Origin: Prolixibacteraceae bacterium
GTDB taxonomy: Bacteria; Bacteroidota; Bacteroidia; Bacteroidales; Prolixibacteraceae
Reading direction: 5' to 3'
Assembly: GCA_018648265.1 (NCBI GenBank)
Contig: JABGRN010000002.1
Span: 45,123 to 109,122, forward strand
Length of the DNA stretch: 64,000 bases
A model generated the notes under the pieces. The model ran no database searches. It saw nothing but the letters and a program-made list of their open reading frames with translations, and was not told where the DNA came from. The first letter of the stretch is position 1; the number at the start of each line of letters is the position of its first letter. Positions 51,701-60,486 of the stretch are shown here, in pieces. A program made the translations under genes and the position numbers.

Positions 51701-52521
51701 GTGTATAACGGGAAATATTCGTCGAGGTCTTCTTTTAAAGTTGTCCACTGTTTAACAATTTCGCTAATTGAATTTGGTGGAAGTAAAAGTCTGTCCTCAG
51801 CAAAAAAGATAAATAAAAAACGGTCGAGCAGCTTTTGCGTTTTTTTGAAAAGTAAAAGTTTATCGGTTTCGAGATTATTTTTTACAAGATTATTGTAAAT
51901 CGCCTCACGGAATTTTGAATAATCAGAATACAATTTTTTGGTAATATTTTCTTCCTGTAAAACCGATGACTCCTTAATTTTTAAAGGTAAGTCGTTTAAC
52001 AAATTGTCTTTTGCCAAACAAAGCCACATTAACGAAAACTGTTCTTTTGATAGATTGAACAAATCAAAATCAACGTGGTCAACCGCATTTTGAATGTAAA
52101 ACCGGAGTTTCTCAAAATTCGAAGTAATTACATATTTGCATTTCGGATGATGGTTTTTATATCCGAATGCCTGAGTTTCAATTTTATCTAAATCGGTGGT
52201 GTCCGTTCCTTTTAATTCAATCACGGCAGTTGCATCTTCACCTTTTAAAATTGCACCGTCAGCTTTTTTACTGTTTGTGATATTTTTTAATTCGGTGGTC
52301 AGGTTAAAATTGGCGTGCGGATTTAAAGTGTATCCCAAAATCGAAACAAACAATTCCCGTAAAAATCCTTCCTGAAATTGTTCCTCTTTTGAATTACGTA
52401 TGTTTTCCTGAATTTCAGAATTACCAAAATAGTTTTGAAAATCAGCGTATTTTTTGTCGATTAAAGTCGAATCAAGGTCGTTTAAATATTTCTTTTCAAC
52501 TGATTTTTGAAACAGGCTCAT
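48739..52521 (-). CDS. Type IIG-like restriction-modification enzyme (Eco57I-class): N-terminal PD-(D/E)xK-like nuclease, adenine methyltransferase, TaqI-like specificity region; HUH/Y1 transposase-like domain inserted in the methyltransferase
   Basis: D88...IELKG (E102, K104); motif I LDPACGSGAFL (aa 444-454); motif IV GNPPYVHL (aa 761-768); insert aa about 558-753. Confidence 0.9.
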   Translation of the reverse strand: MSLFQKSVEKKYLNDLDSTLIDKKYADFQNYFGNSEIQENIRNSKEEQFQEGFLRELFVSILGYTLNPHANFNLTTELKNITNSKKADGAILKGEDATAVIELKGTDTTDLDKIETQAFGYKNHHPKCKYVITSNFEKLRFYIQNAVDHVDFDLFNLSKEQFSLMWLCLAKDNLLNDLPLKIKESSVLQEENITKKLYSDYSKFREAIYNNLVKNNLETDKLLLFKKTQKLLDRFLFIFFAEDRLLLPPNSISEIVKQWTTLKEDLDEYFPLYTRFKKYFGYMNTGFKGKKYDIYAYNGGLFKPDEILDNISIDDDILHEHTLRLSNYDFETDVDVNILGHIFEHSLGEIAAIAAKATGHARLSSERKHVSVRKRDGIFYTPKYITKYIVENTVGKLCGKKRAELEIIDEEYAKGRKNRKKELVKSLDKKLDDYRNWLLSLTILDPACGSGAFLNQALEFLINEHHKIDELRGQLLGGAILFPDITNDILEKNIYGVDLNEESVEIAKLSLWLRTAQKGRKLNTLSNNIKCGNSLIDDPEIAGEKAFNWQNEFPEIFKEKKKKAWHITTAIHNSRYSQRMFDYHIKTDDANWLSENDEVVITEIIAEIIKDDKLNVVEYNICGDHLHLLLVCEKNELTKIVGKIKAVSGRRYNIEKGITIPAATSSTTRGYVPLSVTDTDTDIGIGTGKKKYNSLWTQKFGKSKIKDHNYLNNAIEYIRNNRTKHELPKSIRIEKIKEKFICTKEHAFRTEYSGGFDVVIGNPPYVHLEKIKETSIALKNADYETYHSQGDIYCVFVEKGMDLLKPKGLISYIMPNKWLQAGYGKPLREYFLKYKMFELIDFGDIQIFDGATTYPCIFTSQKAKSEKEISISVLKESNSMDFKFNVLETAEIFETDSFNSETWVISSQKEQAFLEKLKTKFVTLSDFIGGQSYRGVLTGLTEAFLIDEKTKQTIVKEETNAAEVIKPFLQGRDLTKYNTIIPNSYLILFEKGSTSKKIINETEAENWLPSNYPSVYNWLKPFEERGKKRGDKGDHWWELRACDYYQKFAQPKIMYQKFQVKPCFIYDEQSLFCNDSMWIIPTENKALLGVLNSKMGWWLITKYCTQIQNGCQLIWKYFGQIPVPELDSPELTELVEQMLSFTQKQQTTTNAFIKYLNSQFTIEKLSRKLENWHELEFSEFIKELQHAIKKNNKIRINNGLQPIVMPTKLDEMDWMEVFENKKLEAQTIKYEIEKTDKEIDQMVYELYGLTEEEIKIIENN
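50263..50850 (-). mobile_element. In-frame HUH/Y1 (REP-associated tyrosine transposase / IS200-like) domain inside the Eco57I-like methyltransferase
   Basis: AWHITTAIHNSRYSQRM, CGDHLHLLLVC (HUH: H625xH627), SLWTQKFGKSKIKDHNYLNNAIEYIRNNRTKHELP (Tyr717 candidate), between FNWQNEFPEIF and GGFDVVIGNPPY. Confidence 0.8.
50463..50536. repeat. Three consecutive hairpins inside the coding sequence of the HUH domain
   Basis: TACCGATACCGATATCGGTATCGGTA (26-bp perfect palindrome); ACAAGGGGA-CATA-TCCCCTTGT; TGCTAC-TC-GTAGCA. Confidence 0.9.
51400..51452. repeat. Two adjacent palindromes inside the coding sequence (second in-frame block)
   Basis: CTTCCGAACGGAAACATGTTTCCTTTCGGAAG (one mismatched pair) and CAACCGGGCATGCCCCGTTG (one mismatched pair). 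Confidence 0.88.
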
Positions 52522-53084
52522 ATTTTGGTTTTCTCCGAGGTTTTTAAATTAATTCACTAAAATACTATTTTCTTTTAGCACAATTCTATCAATCAGCACA
52601 AAAGTGTGCGGCGACAAAAAAGCATCCCGAAATTCTCCGGGACAAGTTGTGTTTGACAGCGAAAAGACGGTTGCAGAGAAGGGCTGGAAAACTTATGCTT
52701 TGTGCGTTAGCATTTTAGTATTTTATCTTTTTAATATTGCAGTAATTTTATCGTTTTTGGGTTCTCTTTTAAGCTGGCATACAATTGTTATTTATGTTAT
52801 CCTATTTCCAATGTACATGTCTTTTCTGGTAAAAATTGACAACTAACAATTACCTAATTACAAACCTGTCTGGCAATTGACTGATAAATCATAATAATCA
52901 ATATCAAACTTTATATTTAATCCCCTTTCGTAGATTCATGTTACAAATACAGCTCATTAATTTAAAGATGCATAAAATAATTTTACTGGTGTTTGGAATT
53001 TTAATTTTTCTCTTGTTCTCCTTTTTATTTTATGTTGTATCTTTTTAATATACTGAATATCAAACAAGTCAAAAATTTTTCCAT

Positions 53085-54179
53085 TTACTTCCTACCAATC
53101 GCCCCGGCAAAACTTAGCGCAACAAGCCGGTAAATAATATGGGCAAACTTGGTGTAGGGCAAATAAATAATTACAAACCACACACAAACCAGGTGGAAAA
53201 AATAGAAATGATAGGCCAAATCCCAATTCTCAAATCGCGCGAACTGAACTACCACACCGGAGATGGTTAACAAAAGCATTGAAATCAGCAACAGCCAGTC
53301 AGAATAATTACTGTTTCCTGCCACTTTTTTGTTAAACAAACGGCCAATTATAAAAATGCTTAAACCAACCATTAGCATCACCGATGCAATATTGCCGACA
53401 ATTTTAAACGGATTTGTAATACTCAGCGGATAGTTATGTGTAACTGCTGCAATAATTGCATATACGGTAACAAGCAACAACAATAAAAATCCATAAAATA
53501 TCAGGAAATGTGCAACCCGCTTTGATTTATTTGTTGTGCAACTCCCAAATTTTGTATGAAATAAAACCTCTTTTTTAAGCTGAAAAAGACTTGTGACAAA
53601 ATTCATTTTGGGTTTAACATCCGGAAACTTCGATTTAAGATCATTCCTGAATTTAACGACACCCACAGAAGCCATCGCATATACCAGAACAGTAATCAGC
53701 GTAAAAGAGCTGTTCAACCATGCATGTGGAAAAAACTTTGAATAATTCACCGGACCTTCGGGAATGGTGAGTGTACCGGCCATAAAAACAATGCCAGCAA
53801 TTATAACCACAGGAATAATAATCGCTACTGGAAGCCAAATTGGATTGCTTACGATTTTCCCTAAAAAAGCCGGACGGGCATTGTGTTTATAAACCATTTG
53901 TCTTAATGAGGACAACACATCTGCCGGATTTACCCCTCGCGGGCACCAGGTACTGCAATCGCCACACTGATGACATAACCAAATATCGGTATTTGCAATC
54001 AGCTTGTCTTTTAATCCCCATGCTGCCCAAATCATTTCTTTGCGGGGAAAAGGCTTGTCGGCAGGAGCAAGGGCGCATACCGCCGAGCACGTACCACATT
54101 GAATACATTCGTTTAAAGAAGATCCACTGTTTCTTTTAAGCTCTTTTTTAAAATCGATATCTGGAGAAATGTTCTTCAT
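53085..54179 (-). CDS. qmoC: Quinone-interacting membrane-bound oxidoreductase subunit C (HdrC/HdrE-like)
   Basis: Two 4Fe-4S motifs (CIQCGTCSAVCALAP; CHQCGDCSTWCPRGVNPADV) plus multi-TM cytochrome b-like domain; last gene of the apr-qmo array. Confidence 0.88.
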   Translation of the reverse strand: MKNISPDIDFKKELKRNSGSSLNECIQCGTCSAVCALAPADKPFPRKEMIWAAWGLKDKLIANTDIWLCHQCGDCSTWCPRGVNPADVLSSLRQMVYKHNARPAFLGKIVSNPIWLPVAIIIPVVIIAGIVFMAGTLTIPEGPVNYSKFFPHAWLNSSFTLITVLVYAMASVGVVKFRNDLKSKFPDVKPKMNFVTSLFQLKKEVLFHTKFGSCTTNKSKRVAHFLIFYGFLLLLLVTVYAIIAAVTHNYPLSITNPFKIVGNIASVMLMVGLSIFIIGRLFNKKVAGNSNYSDWLLLISMLLLTISGVVVQFARFENWDLAYHFYFFHLVCVWFVIIYLPYTKFAHIIYRLVALSFAGAIGRK

Positions 54180-54195
54180 GCGGTTTTTATATTTG

Positions 54196-56313
54196 CTACA
54201 TATCCTTAAAAGGATTTGGTCCTATATCCTCAATGATTTCAACATAATTGTTTATTAACTCTGGGATTTTATGATAATCGGTAATTTCAACAAATTCGGT
54301 TGAAATACGTTCAGGTTCAAGCATCATACTTTGTAATGTTTCCTGGAAATTTTCACTACGGGTTTGAGTTAATTCACTACCGTGGATAAAATGGCATTGA
54401 TAATCATCGCCGGGTTTACAACCAATTTGTAATATGCCATCGTATCCGCACGATAAGGCGTCGGATATCCATACTTTGTTAATTGAGCCAAGACAGCGTA
54501 CCGGAATAACTCTTACGTATGAACTGTATTTCAATCTTTTTATACCAGCCATATCCATGGCCGGATAAGCATCATTTTCGCAAACAAAAACCAAAATCCT
54601 TGGTTTCTCCTCAAATTCATCAGGAATTTCTACGGCTTTAATCATCGCAGAAATACTATTGATGGAATAATCTGAAAAGCTGATTATCCTCTCAGGACAG
54701 GAACCCAGACAGATTCCACAACGTCGGCAACGACTTGTATTAGGAAGCGGTGTTCCCTTTTCTGTTTCATCGTAAGCCCCAAAAGGACACTCTTCGGTAC
54801 AGCGCTTGCAATCGGCACATCTGTCCATAAACAATTCAGGAAAGCTTTTGTCGCCGGAACGGGGGTGAACTGCCTCACCTCTTTTTGTAGCTTCAATGCA
54901 TTGAATGGCTTTGAACATTGCTCCCGAAGCATCTTCCAGGCACGCACTAATATCCATTGGAGACCGGACACTACCTGCGGCATAAATACCGGTTCGGCGG
55001 GTTTCGTAGGGGAAACAGATAAAATGAGAATCGGAGAAATTGTATTTCAATTCAGGTAAGCCTTTTCCCTGACGATAGTTTAGGTTTAAATCTTCGGTAC
55101 TGGCAGGAATCATTCCGGTAGCCAAAATTACCAAATCCACCGACAAAGAAATATCTTCTCCCAACAGGGTTTCTTTCACCTTAATTTCAATATTCTCTTC
55201 CTGAACAAACACTTCATCAATCTCTCCTTTGGTAAAAAAAACCTGATCGTCTTTTTGAACTTCCTTATAAAACTCTTCACCTAATCCCAGAGTCCTGATA
55301 TCTTTATAAACAACAAATACCGAAGAATCTGGACTCAGATCGCGGATGTATTTTGTTTGTTTTAACGATGTGCTGCAACAGTATGATGAGCAATAAGGTA
55401 AATGATCTTTATCCCTTGATCCGGCACATTGAATAAATAAAATATTTTTGGGTAGTTTAAGATCGGGGTTCTCTTTTACCTTTTTCTCAAACTCAACTAT
55501 GGTAATTACATTCTTCGATTTTCCATAACCCAGATGTGTTAAATTATTTGGATTATAAGGCTTCCAACCCATTGCAGCTACTACAGCTCCGACTCTCAAT
55601 TCTTGTACACTTCCATTTTGAAGCTTCACATCAAATGCTCCGGGTTCCCCGTTTATCTCTTGAATAGCGGTAGAAGTATAAACCTCAATATTGTTGTATT
55701 TTTTAATTTCATCCAGCATATTTCCCAACACCGGTTCTGTCAGTTTATTAAAAGGTGCTTCTGAAGGATATTGCTTGTACATATCTTTCTGCTTGCCTCC
55801 CAGAGTGTTTTCTTTTTCTACAAGGTGAACAGTATAACCTGCCTTTGCACCTTCAATTGCCGCCGACATGCCACTTACGCCTCCACCGGCAACAAGAATC
55901 TGAGAGCTAATATTTTCGGCAATATAAGGAGTGGGTATTTTTATGGTTTTCACTTTTGCAAGGCCCATTCGAAGATAATCATCGGCAGCCATCTGGGTAT
56001 CTTCATCGTTTGGCTCGAAACACCACGCAAGCTGTTCCCTCAGATTTACCCTTTCAAGAAGTATATTTTCATTAAAATCGAAAACATTTGTTTTTACCCT
56101 TGGAGAACAAGCTGCAATAAGCACCGCATCAAGTTTGTTTTCTGCAATATTGTTAAGAATTAAATCATAACCTTCGGGAGAGCATAAAGCAGGATGAATA
56201 ACTGCATTGGCCACTTTGTATTCATCGGTGGCAACATTGCGGGTAAGTTCTGCATTAATGCAATTCCCGATTTCACATCCTGAGCAAATAAATACGCCTG
56301 TTTTAGTTTCCAA
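54196..56313 (-). CDS. qmoB: QmoB (HdrA-like flavoprotein with ferredoxin and MvhD-like domains)
   Basis: FAD motif VAGGGVSGMSAAIEGAKAGY; CADCKRCTEECPFGAYDE / CRRCGICLGSCPERI; C-terminal MvhD-like region (VRVIPVRCLGSI...GYDGILQIGCKPGDDYQCHF). Confidence 0.9.
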   Translation of the reverse strand: METKTGVFICSGCEIGNCINAELTRNVATDEYKVANAVIHPALCSPEGYDLILNNIAENKLDAVLIAACSPRVKTNVFDFNENILLERVNLREQLAWCFEPNDEDTQMAADDYLRMGLAKVKTIKIPTPYIAENISSQILVAGGGVSGMSAAIEGAKAGYTVHLVEKENTLGGKQKDMYKQYPSEAPFNKLTEPVLGNMLDEIKKYNNIEVYTSTAIQEINGEPGAFDVKLQNGSVQELRVGAVVAAMGWKPYNPNNLTHLGYGKSKNVITIVEFEKKVKENPDLKLPKNILFIQCAGSRDKDHLPYCSSYCCSTSLKQTKYIRDLSPDSSVFVVYKDIRTLGLGEEFYKEVQKDDQVFFTKGEIDEVFVQEENIEIKVKETLLGEDISLSVDLVILATGMIPASTEDLNLNYRQGKGLPELKYNFSDSHFICFPYETRRTGIYAAGSVRSPMDISACLEDASGAMFKAIQCIEATKRGEAVHPRSGDKSFPELFMDRCADCKRCTEECPFGAYDETEKGTPLPNTSRCRRCGICLGSCPERIISFSDYSINSISAMIKAVEIPDEFEEKPRILVFVCENDAYPAMDMAGIKRLKYSSYVRVIPVRCLGSINKVWISDALSCGYDGILQIGCKPGDDYQCHFIHGSELTQTRSENFQETLQSMMLEPERISTEFVEITDYHKIPELINNYVEIIEDIGPNPFKDM

Positions 56314-56368
56314 AATTGAAATGTTTTTATGTACTAATTGAATTATAAAATTTGCATTGGATTTTTAA

Positions 56369-57604
56369 TTATTGAATAGCTTTTAAAGCTGCCGCCGTTG
56401 CATCTTTTACCGATGATGAAACATCCATTGGTTTTTTACTGCACGATACAGCAACTAAACCCTTCTCTTGACCATTGGCTAAAAACCCCCATGAATTCGT
56501 ATTAATATCAAGTGGAAGGTTGTGCGGCTCAATTCCTGTAGCAAGTACTACCATATCCGTTTCGTGTTTCAACTTAATTCCATTTTGAATATCTTCAGCT
56601 TCAACAACCAGTTTATTATTTTCGTGATTCAGTTCAACTTTACCCACTTTGCCTTTTATCAGTTCAATATTCTTCTCCTGCTTCACTTTATTCAGGAAGT
56701 CTTCATTCCGACCGGAAACCCTTAAATCGATATAAAATATTTTGACTTTACAATCGGGTAATTTCTCCCGGATAGTTAAAGCATGTTTTAATGACGCAGA
56801 GCAACAAACCGCAGAACAATATGGCAGATGGTTTTCATCTCTCGAACCCGCACATTGTACAAAAACAACTTCGCCTGGTACGCTTTGGTCCGATGGTTTT
56901 AACAATTTGCCCTCGGTAGGTCCATTCGGGGCCAAAAGCCTTTCGAATTCAACGTTTGTTAAAATATTTTCGGAAGATAAATAGTTAAGGTTGTCTAATT
57001 TTGAAGCATCATAATTATGCCATCCTGTGGCAAAAATAACAGACTGCACATCCAACACATTTTCTTTTTCCTCAACCGAAAAATCAATGGCATTGTAAGT
57101 ACATACTTCAACACACTTGTTGCAGCTTTCTTTTTTACAATATTCATTATCGATGGTAAACTTCATCGGAAAAGCCATCTCATGTGGTAAATAAATAGCT
57201 TTTGTTTTTGAAAGATTGTAATTGAACTCATCCATTCTTTCAACCGGACATACGCTAACACAGTCGCCACAAACCGTACAATTATTTTTTACATACTGAG
57301 CCGAAGTTTTTATTCGAACAGAAAAATTACCTTTTTCTCCGGAAATTCCTTCTACTGTTGAAGAAGTATAATATTTAATGCGAGGATTTTGTCGAATCCT
57401 CCTGAAATTAATTTCGAGACCGCATGAAGGTGGGCACAGTTTGGGAAAGTAACTATTCATCTTAATTACATTGCCGCCCAGATATGCTTGCTTTTCAATT
57501 AAAATAACCTCCCTTCCTGCTTCAGCAAGTTCTACAGCAGCCGTAACACCGCTAATTCCACCTCCGACAACTAAGATTGGTTTATTTGAATCGGTTTTTC
57601 CCAT
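56369..57604 (-). CDS. qmoA: QmoA (HdrA-like flavoprotein)
   Basis: VVGGGISGVTAAVELAEAGREVILIEKQAYLGGNVIKMNSYFPKLCPPSCGLEINFRRI; CTVCGDCVSVCPVE. Confidence 0.9.
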   Translation of the reverse strand: MGKTDSNKPILVVGGGISGVTAAVELAEAGREVILIEKQAYLGGNVIKMNSYFPKLCPPSCGLEINFRRIRQNPRIKYYTSSTVEGISGEKGNFSVRIKTSAQYVKNNCTVCGDCVSVCPVERMDEFNYNLSKTKAIYLPHEMAFPMKFTIDNEYCKKESCNKCVEVCTYNAIDFSVEEKENVLDVQSVIFATGWHNYDASKLDNLNYLSSENILTNVEFERLLAPNGPTEGKLLKPSDQSVPGEVVFVQCAGSRDENHLPYCSAVCCSASLKHALTIREKLPDCKVKIFYIDLRVSGRNEDFLNKVKQEKNIELIKGKVGKVELNHENNKLVVEAEDIQNGIKLKHETDMVVLATGIEPHNLPLDINTNSWGFLANGQEKGLVAVSCSKKPMDVSSSVKDATAAALKAIQ

Positions 57605-57658
57605 TGGGTTTTGTATTGGTTCAGTAAAAGATGTAGATAAAAAGTTATTTACTCACAC

Positions 57659-59545
57659 TTACTTCAAATCTTCAATCTCTCTTTTCAACATCTCCCATTC
57701 GCCTGTTTCGGGCTCCCATTTACAATTGGTAAAACATTCCCATTCTGCTTTCATTTCAGGATGATCGGTGCGGAAATAATAACCCGGCCAACGTGTTTCT
57801 TCTCTGAATAGTACAGTTCTTAGGTGCGATTCTGCCTGCCACATACGATGAACATTTTCCCAACAACGCATGAGTTCATTTAAATCGGAAGCAGCCAATT
57901 TTTCAGCATCTTCTTTCATAAACTGTAAAAATTCGAGCCCTTTTTCCAACAATGCCTTCGATGTTTTAAATCCAACCGAGGCACCCCCGGCATACTCATC
58001 CATAATTTTCTGAAGGCGGAACATAAACATTTTAGGTTTGATGAAATTTGGATTCACATCCACATCATTTGCATAATCTTTATGTTGCTCGAAAGTAAGA
58101 AGCGGTTGCAGAATATTTTTTTTCAATTCTTCAATCCGTTCATCGTCAAATGGTTTGATTTCCTCATTGTCAACACAAAATGCCAGTGCTGCTTTGGCTG
58201 CAATTCGTCCTTCGGTAAACGATCCGGATGAAAACTTATGAGAGGATGCACCGCTGGCATCACCTGCTGCAAACAAACCTTTTACAGTCGTCATATTTGC
58301 ATAGCCCCAAAATTTACTATCGGGAGCCAGATCTTTGGGTCCGCTAATCCATGCACCCGATGCACCTGAATGTGAGCTTATAAAATAAGGTTCGCAAGCT
58401 GCAATTTCAGAGGGTGTTTCTTCGGGCATTATATTGTGAGACGCCCAATTTAAAGCCTGGCTAACGGTCATGTCAAGAAAATCCTCCCAGGCCTCCGATT
58501 CAAGTTCTTTCATTTTGCGTTTGGCCTGTTTTGCATCAGGGATATTTGTTACCAGTTCTTTAATAGCTTCATCGGTTTTCATATAAATTGGGCCATTCCC
58601 TTCTTCCACTTCCAACATCATCAGGTAGTTTCTGAGATTGGCAGGAGTTGGTTTTGCCGTGCCGTATGGTGCCCATTTTTCAAGTTCCCCCGCTCGGGTT
58701 TCCATATAATTTTCACCTTTGGCATTGGTTGCTTTCGATTTAAACAAAAGAAACCATGCACCAACAGGACCATAAGAATCTTTAAAACGTACCGGAACAA
58801 AACGAACTTCCTGACAGGTCATTTCTGCTCCTGCTTTTAACGTAAAATAGGCACTGGCACCAGAATTAAACGGAGGGTACCATGATCTGCCCAAACCTTC
58901 GCCCACCGAGCGTGGACGGAAAACATGAACAGCTCCGCCCATTACATCCAAAACAGACTTTGCTTTAAAAATATAAAACTTGTTTTCGCGCACACTAAAA
59001 CCCGCAGCACCCACACAACGATCTCCATCCATAATTGGTTCAGTGATAAAAACACGTTCAATGTATTGCCCGTTATCACCCAATTCTTTTAAAGCATTTT
59101 TAGCAGCTTCAGAAACAATATTTTTATAAGATTCGCCATGGATCATTATTTGCCATCGGCCTTCATTCACATAATTTCCATCGTCATCTTTCCAAATAGG
59201 GAGTCCCCATTTCTCGAAAAGATGAACCGAAGAATCGACATGACGGGCAATATTAGCCACAAGGTCATCACGGGCGATCCCCATCAAATCATTCTTCACA
59301 TATTTTACATAGTCTTCAATCGTATTTTTCCCGTTCTTTAATCCCAAATATAAATTTATGGCTGAAAGTCCCATGGCAACAGCTCCGCTGCGCTCCATCG
59401 AAGCTTTGTCAACAACGGTAACTTTTTTATTGTGCTTTTTTGCCCAATGAGAAGCTTCAAAAGCAGCACCACAAGCGGCCATACCACCACCTAATATTAA
59501 TAAGTCGGTTTCTATAATTACGGTTTCGAAATTGTCGATGTCCAT
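57659..59545 (-). CDS. aprA: Adenylylsulfate (APS) reductase subunit alpha
   Basis: ETDLLILGGGMAACGAAFEA, MERSGAVAMGLSAINLYLG, RSVGEGLGRSWYPPFNSGASAYFTLKAGAEMTCQEVRFVPVRFKDSYGPVGAWFLLFKSKATNA. Confidence 0.95.
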   Translation of the reverse strand: MDIDNFETVIIETDLLILGGGMAACGAAFEASHWAKKHNKKVTVVDKASMERSGAVAMGLSAINLYLGLKNGKNTIEDYVKYVKNDLMGIARDDLVANIARHVDSSVHLFEKWGLPIWKDDDGNYVNEGRWQIMIHGESYKNIVSEAAKNALKELGDNGQYIERVFITEPIMDGDRCVGAAGFSVRENKFYIFKAKSVLDVMGGAVHVFRPRSVGEGLGRSWYPPFNSGASAYFTLKAGAEMTCQEVRFVPVRFKDSYGPVGAWFLLFKSKATNAKGENYMETRAGELEKWAPYGTAKPTPANLRNYLMMLEVEEGNGPIYMKTDEAIKELVTNIPDAKQAKRKMKELESEAWEDFLDMTVSQALNWASHNIMPEETPSEIAACEPYFISSHSGASGAWISGPKDLAPDSKFWGYANMTTVKGLFAAGDASGASSHKFSSGSFTEGRIAAKAALAFCVDNEEIKPFDDERIEELKKNILQPLLTFEQHKDYANDVDVNPNFIKPKMFMFRLQKIMDEYAGGASVGFKTSKALLEKGLEFLQFMKEDAEKLAASDLNELMRCWENVHRMWQAESHLRTVLFREETRWPGYYFRTDHPEMKAEWECFTNCKWEPETGEWEMLKREIEDLK

Positions 59546-59622
59546 TTTATTGGTTTTAGTTTACAGAAGGTTGATTTTGAATTTTTAATCAAAACAGTTT
59601 CTGCTTATTAGAAATGAAATAT

Positions 59623-60057
59623 CTATTTTTTGTAAAGGTCTGTGCCTATCGATTCAGGTTCAGTTCTCAAAAGAGAATCGTTTAAGTCTTCTGTTCCTGT
59701 GGAAAATCCTGCATCTGGTTCAATACTTCCTTCTGGTGTAGTGCGGATTGGAAATTTAAACCGTTTTATTTTTTTATTTCTGAATTGAACCGACCACATA
59801 ATGGAATCGGTGCTTCGCATGGGTTGCACTTTTGCTCCCAAAGGCATAAAGTCGGCATAACCTCTTACTTCGATTGCTTGCGTTGGACAAATCTTCACAC
59901 AACTGTAACATTCCCAACACATATCAACAGCACGGTTATATGCTTTATTGGATTCTTTATCCAGTACCATCAGGTCGTTCGGACAAATATACTGACAGGC
60001 AGTTCGATCCTGAGCCTTACAGCCATCGCACTTTTCATTGATTACAAAACTTGGCAT
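59623..60057 (-). CDS. aprB: Adenylylsulfate (APS) reductase subunit beta (2x[4Fe-4S])
   Basis: MPSFVINEKCDGCKAQDRTACQYICPNDLMVLD, CWECYSCVKICPTQAIEVRGYADFMPLGA, RNKKIKRFKFPIRTTPEGS. Confidence 0.95.
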   Translation of the reverse strand: MPSFVINEKCDGCKAQDRTACQYICPNDLMVLDKESNKAYNRAVDMCWECYSCVKICPTQAIEVRGYADFMPLGAKVQPMRSTDSIMWSVQFRNKKIKRFKFPIRTTPEGSIEPDAGFSTGTEDLNDSLLRTEPESIGTDLYKK

Positions 60058-60288
60058 AGTCTATGGTTTTTTAGTGAAAAGCAAATATAATAAATATTCA
60101 ACAGGCATTATCAATGTTCATAATTTACGTATGATGTGCCATCCTGAAGTAATATCCTCACACATAAACTGACCAAAAAAATGAAAATAAATTCTCTATC
60201 AAATCAAATATCATTGATTATTTACATGAAATGTTTTTAGGCCGGACAAGGAAAATTGCCAGATCAGAAATTAAAAGAAGAGTTCGTC

Positions 60289-60471
60289 TTTAGCCTGAAT
60301 TATTCATGAGTTTTTCGTTATGAGAATTCAAAATGTACAGAATTAAGGGAAGCACAGAGTTGAGCCTCGCAAAAATAGCCTTAGCTATTTTGAAAAGCGA
60401 GAATCGAGCATTCTCTTTATTCAAAGCAGTTTGAGTTAGGAATAGATAAATTTATGAATAGTTTAGGTTAG
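60289..60471. repeat. MITE-like palindromic element between cysH and aprB
   Basis: Imperfect terminal inverted repeats TTTAGCCTGAATTATTCATGAGTTT / AAATTTATGAATAGTTTAGGTTAG; inner hairpin CTCGCAAAAATAGC-CTTA-GCTATTTTGAAAAGCGAG. Confidence 0.65.
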
Positions 60472-60486
60472 GAAGGAATTTTTATT

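Noticed and set aside
52670-52720. Integron attC site (TGCTTTGTGCGTTAGC)
   Set aside because: Core does not match GTTRRRY and no paired R'' half-site or integrase was found.
52604-52846. 80-aa ORF with two possible TM segments
   Set aside because: N-terminal part is translated repeat (TCCCGA..CGGGA hairpin); no recognisable family, so not listed as a CDS, though a small membrane protein cannot be excluded.
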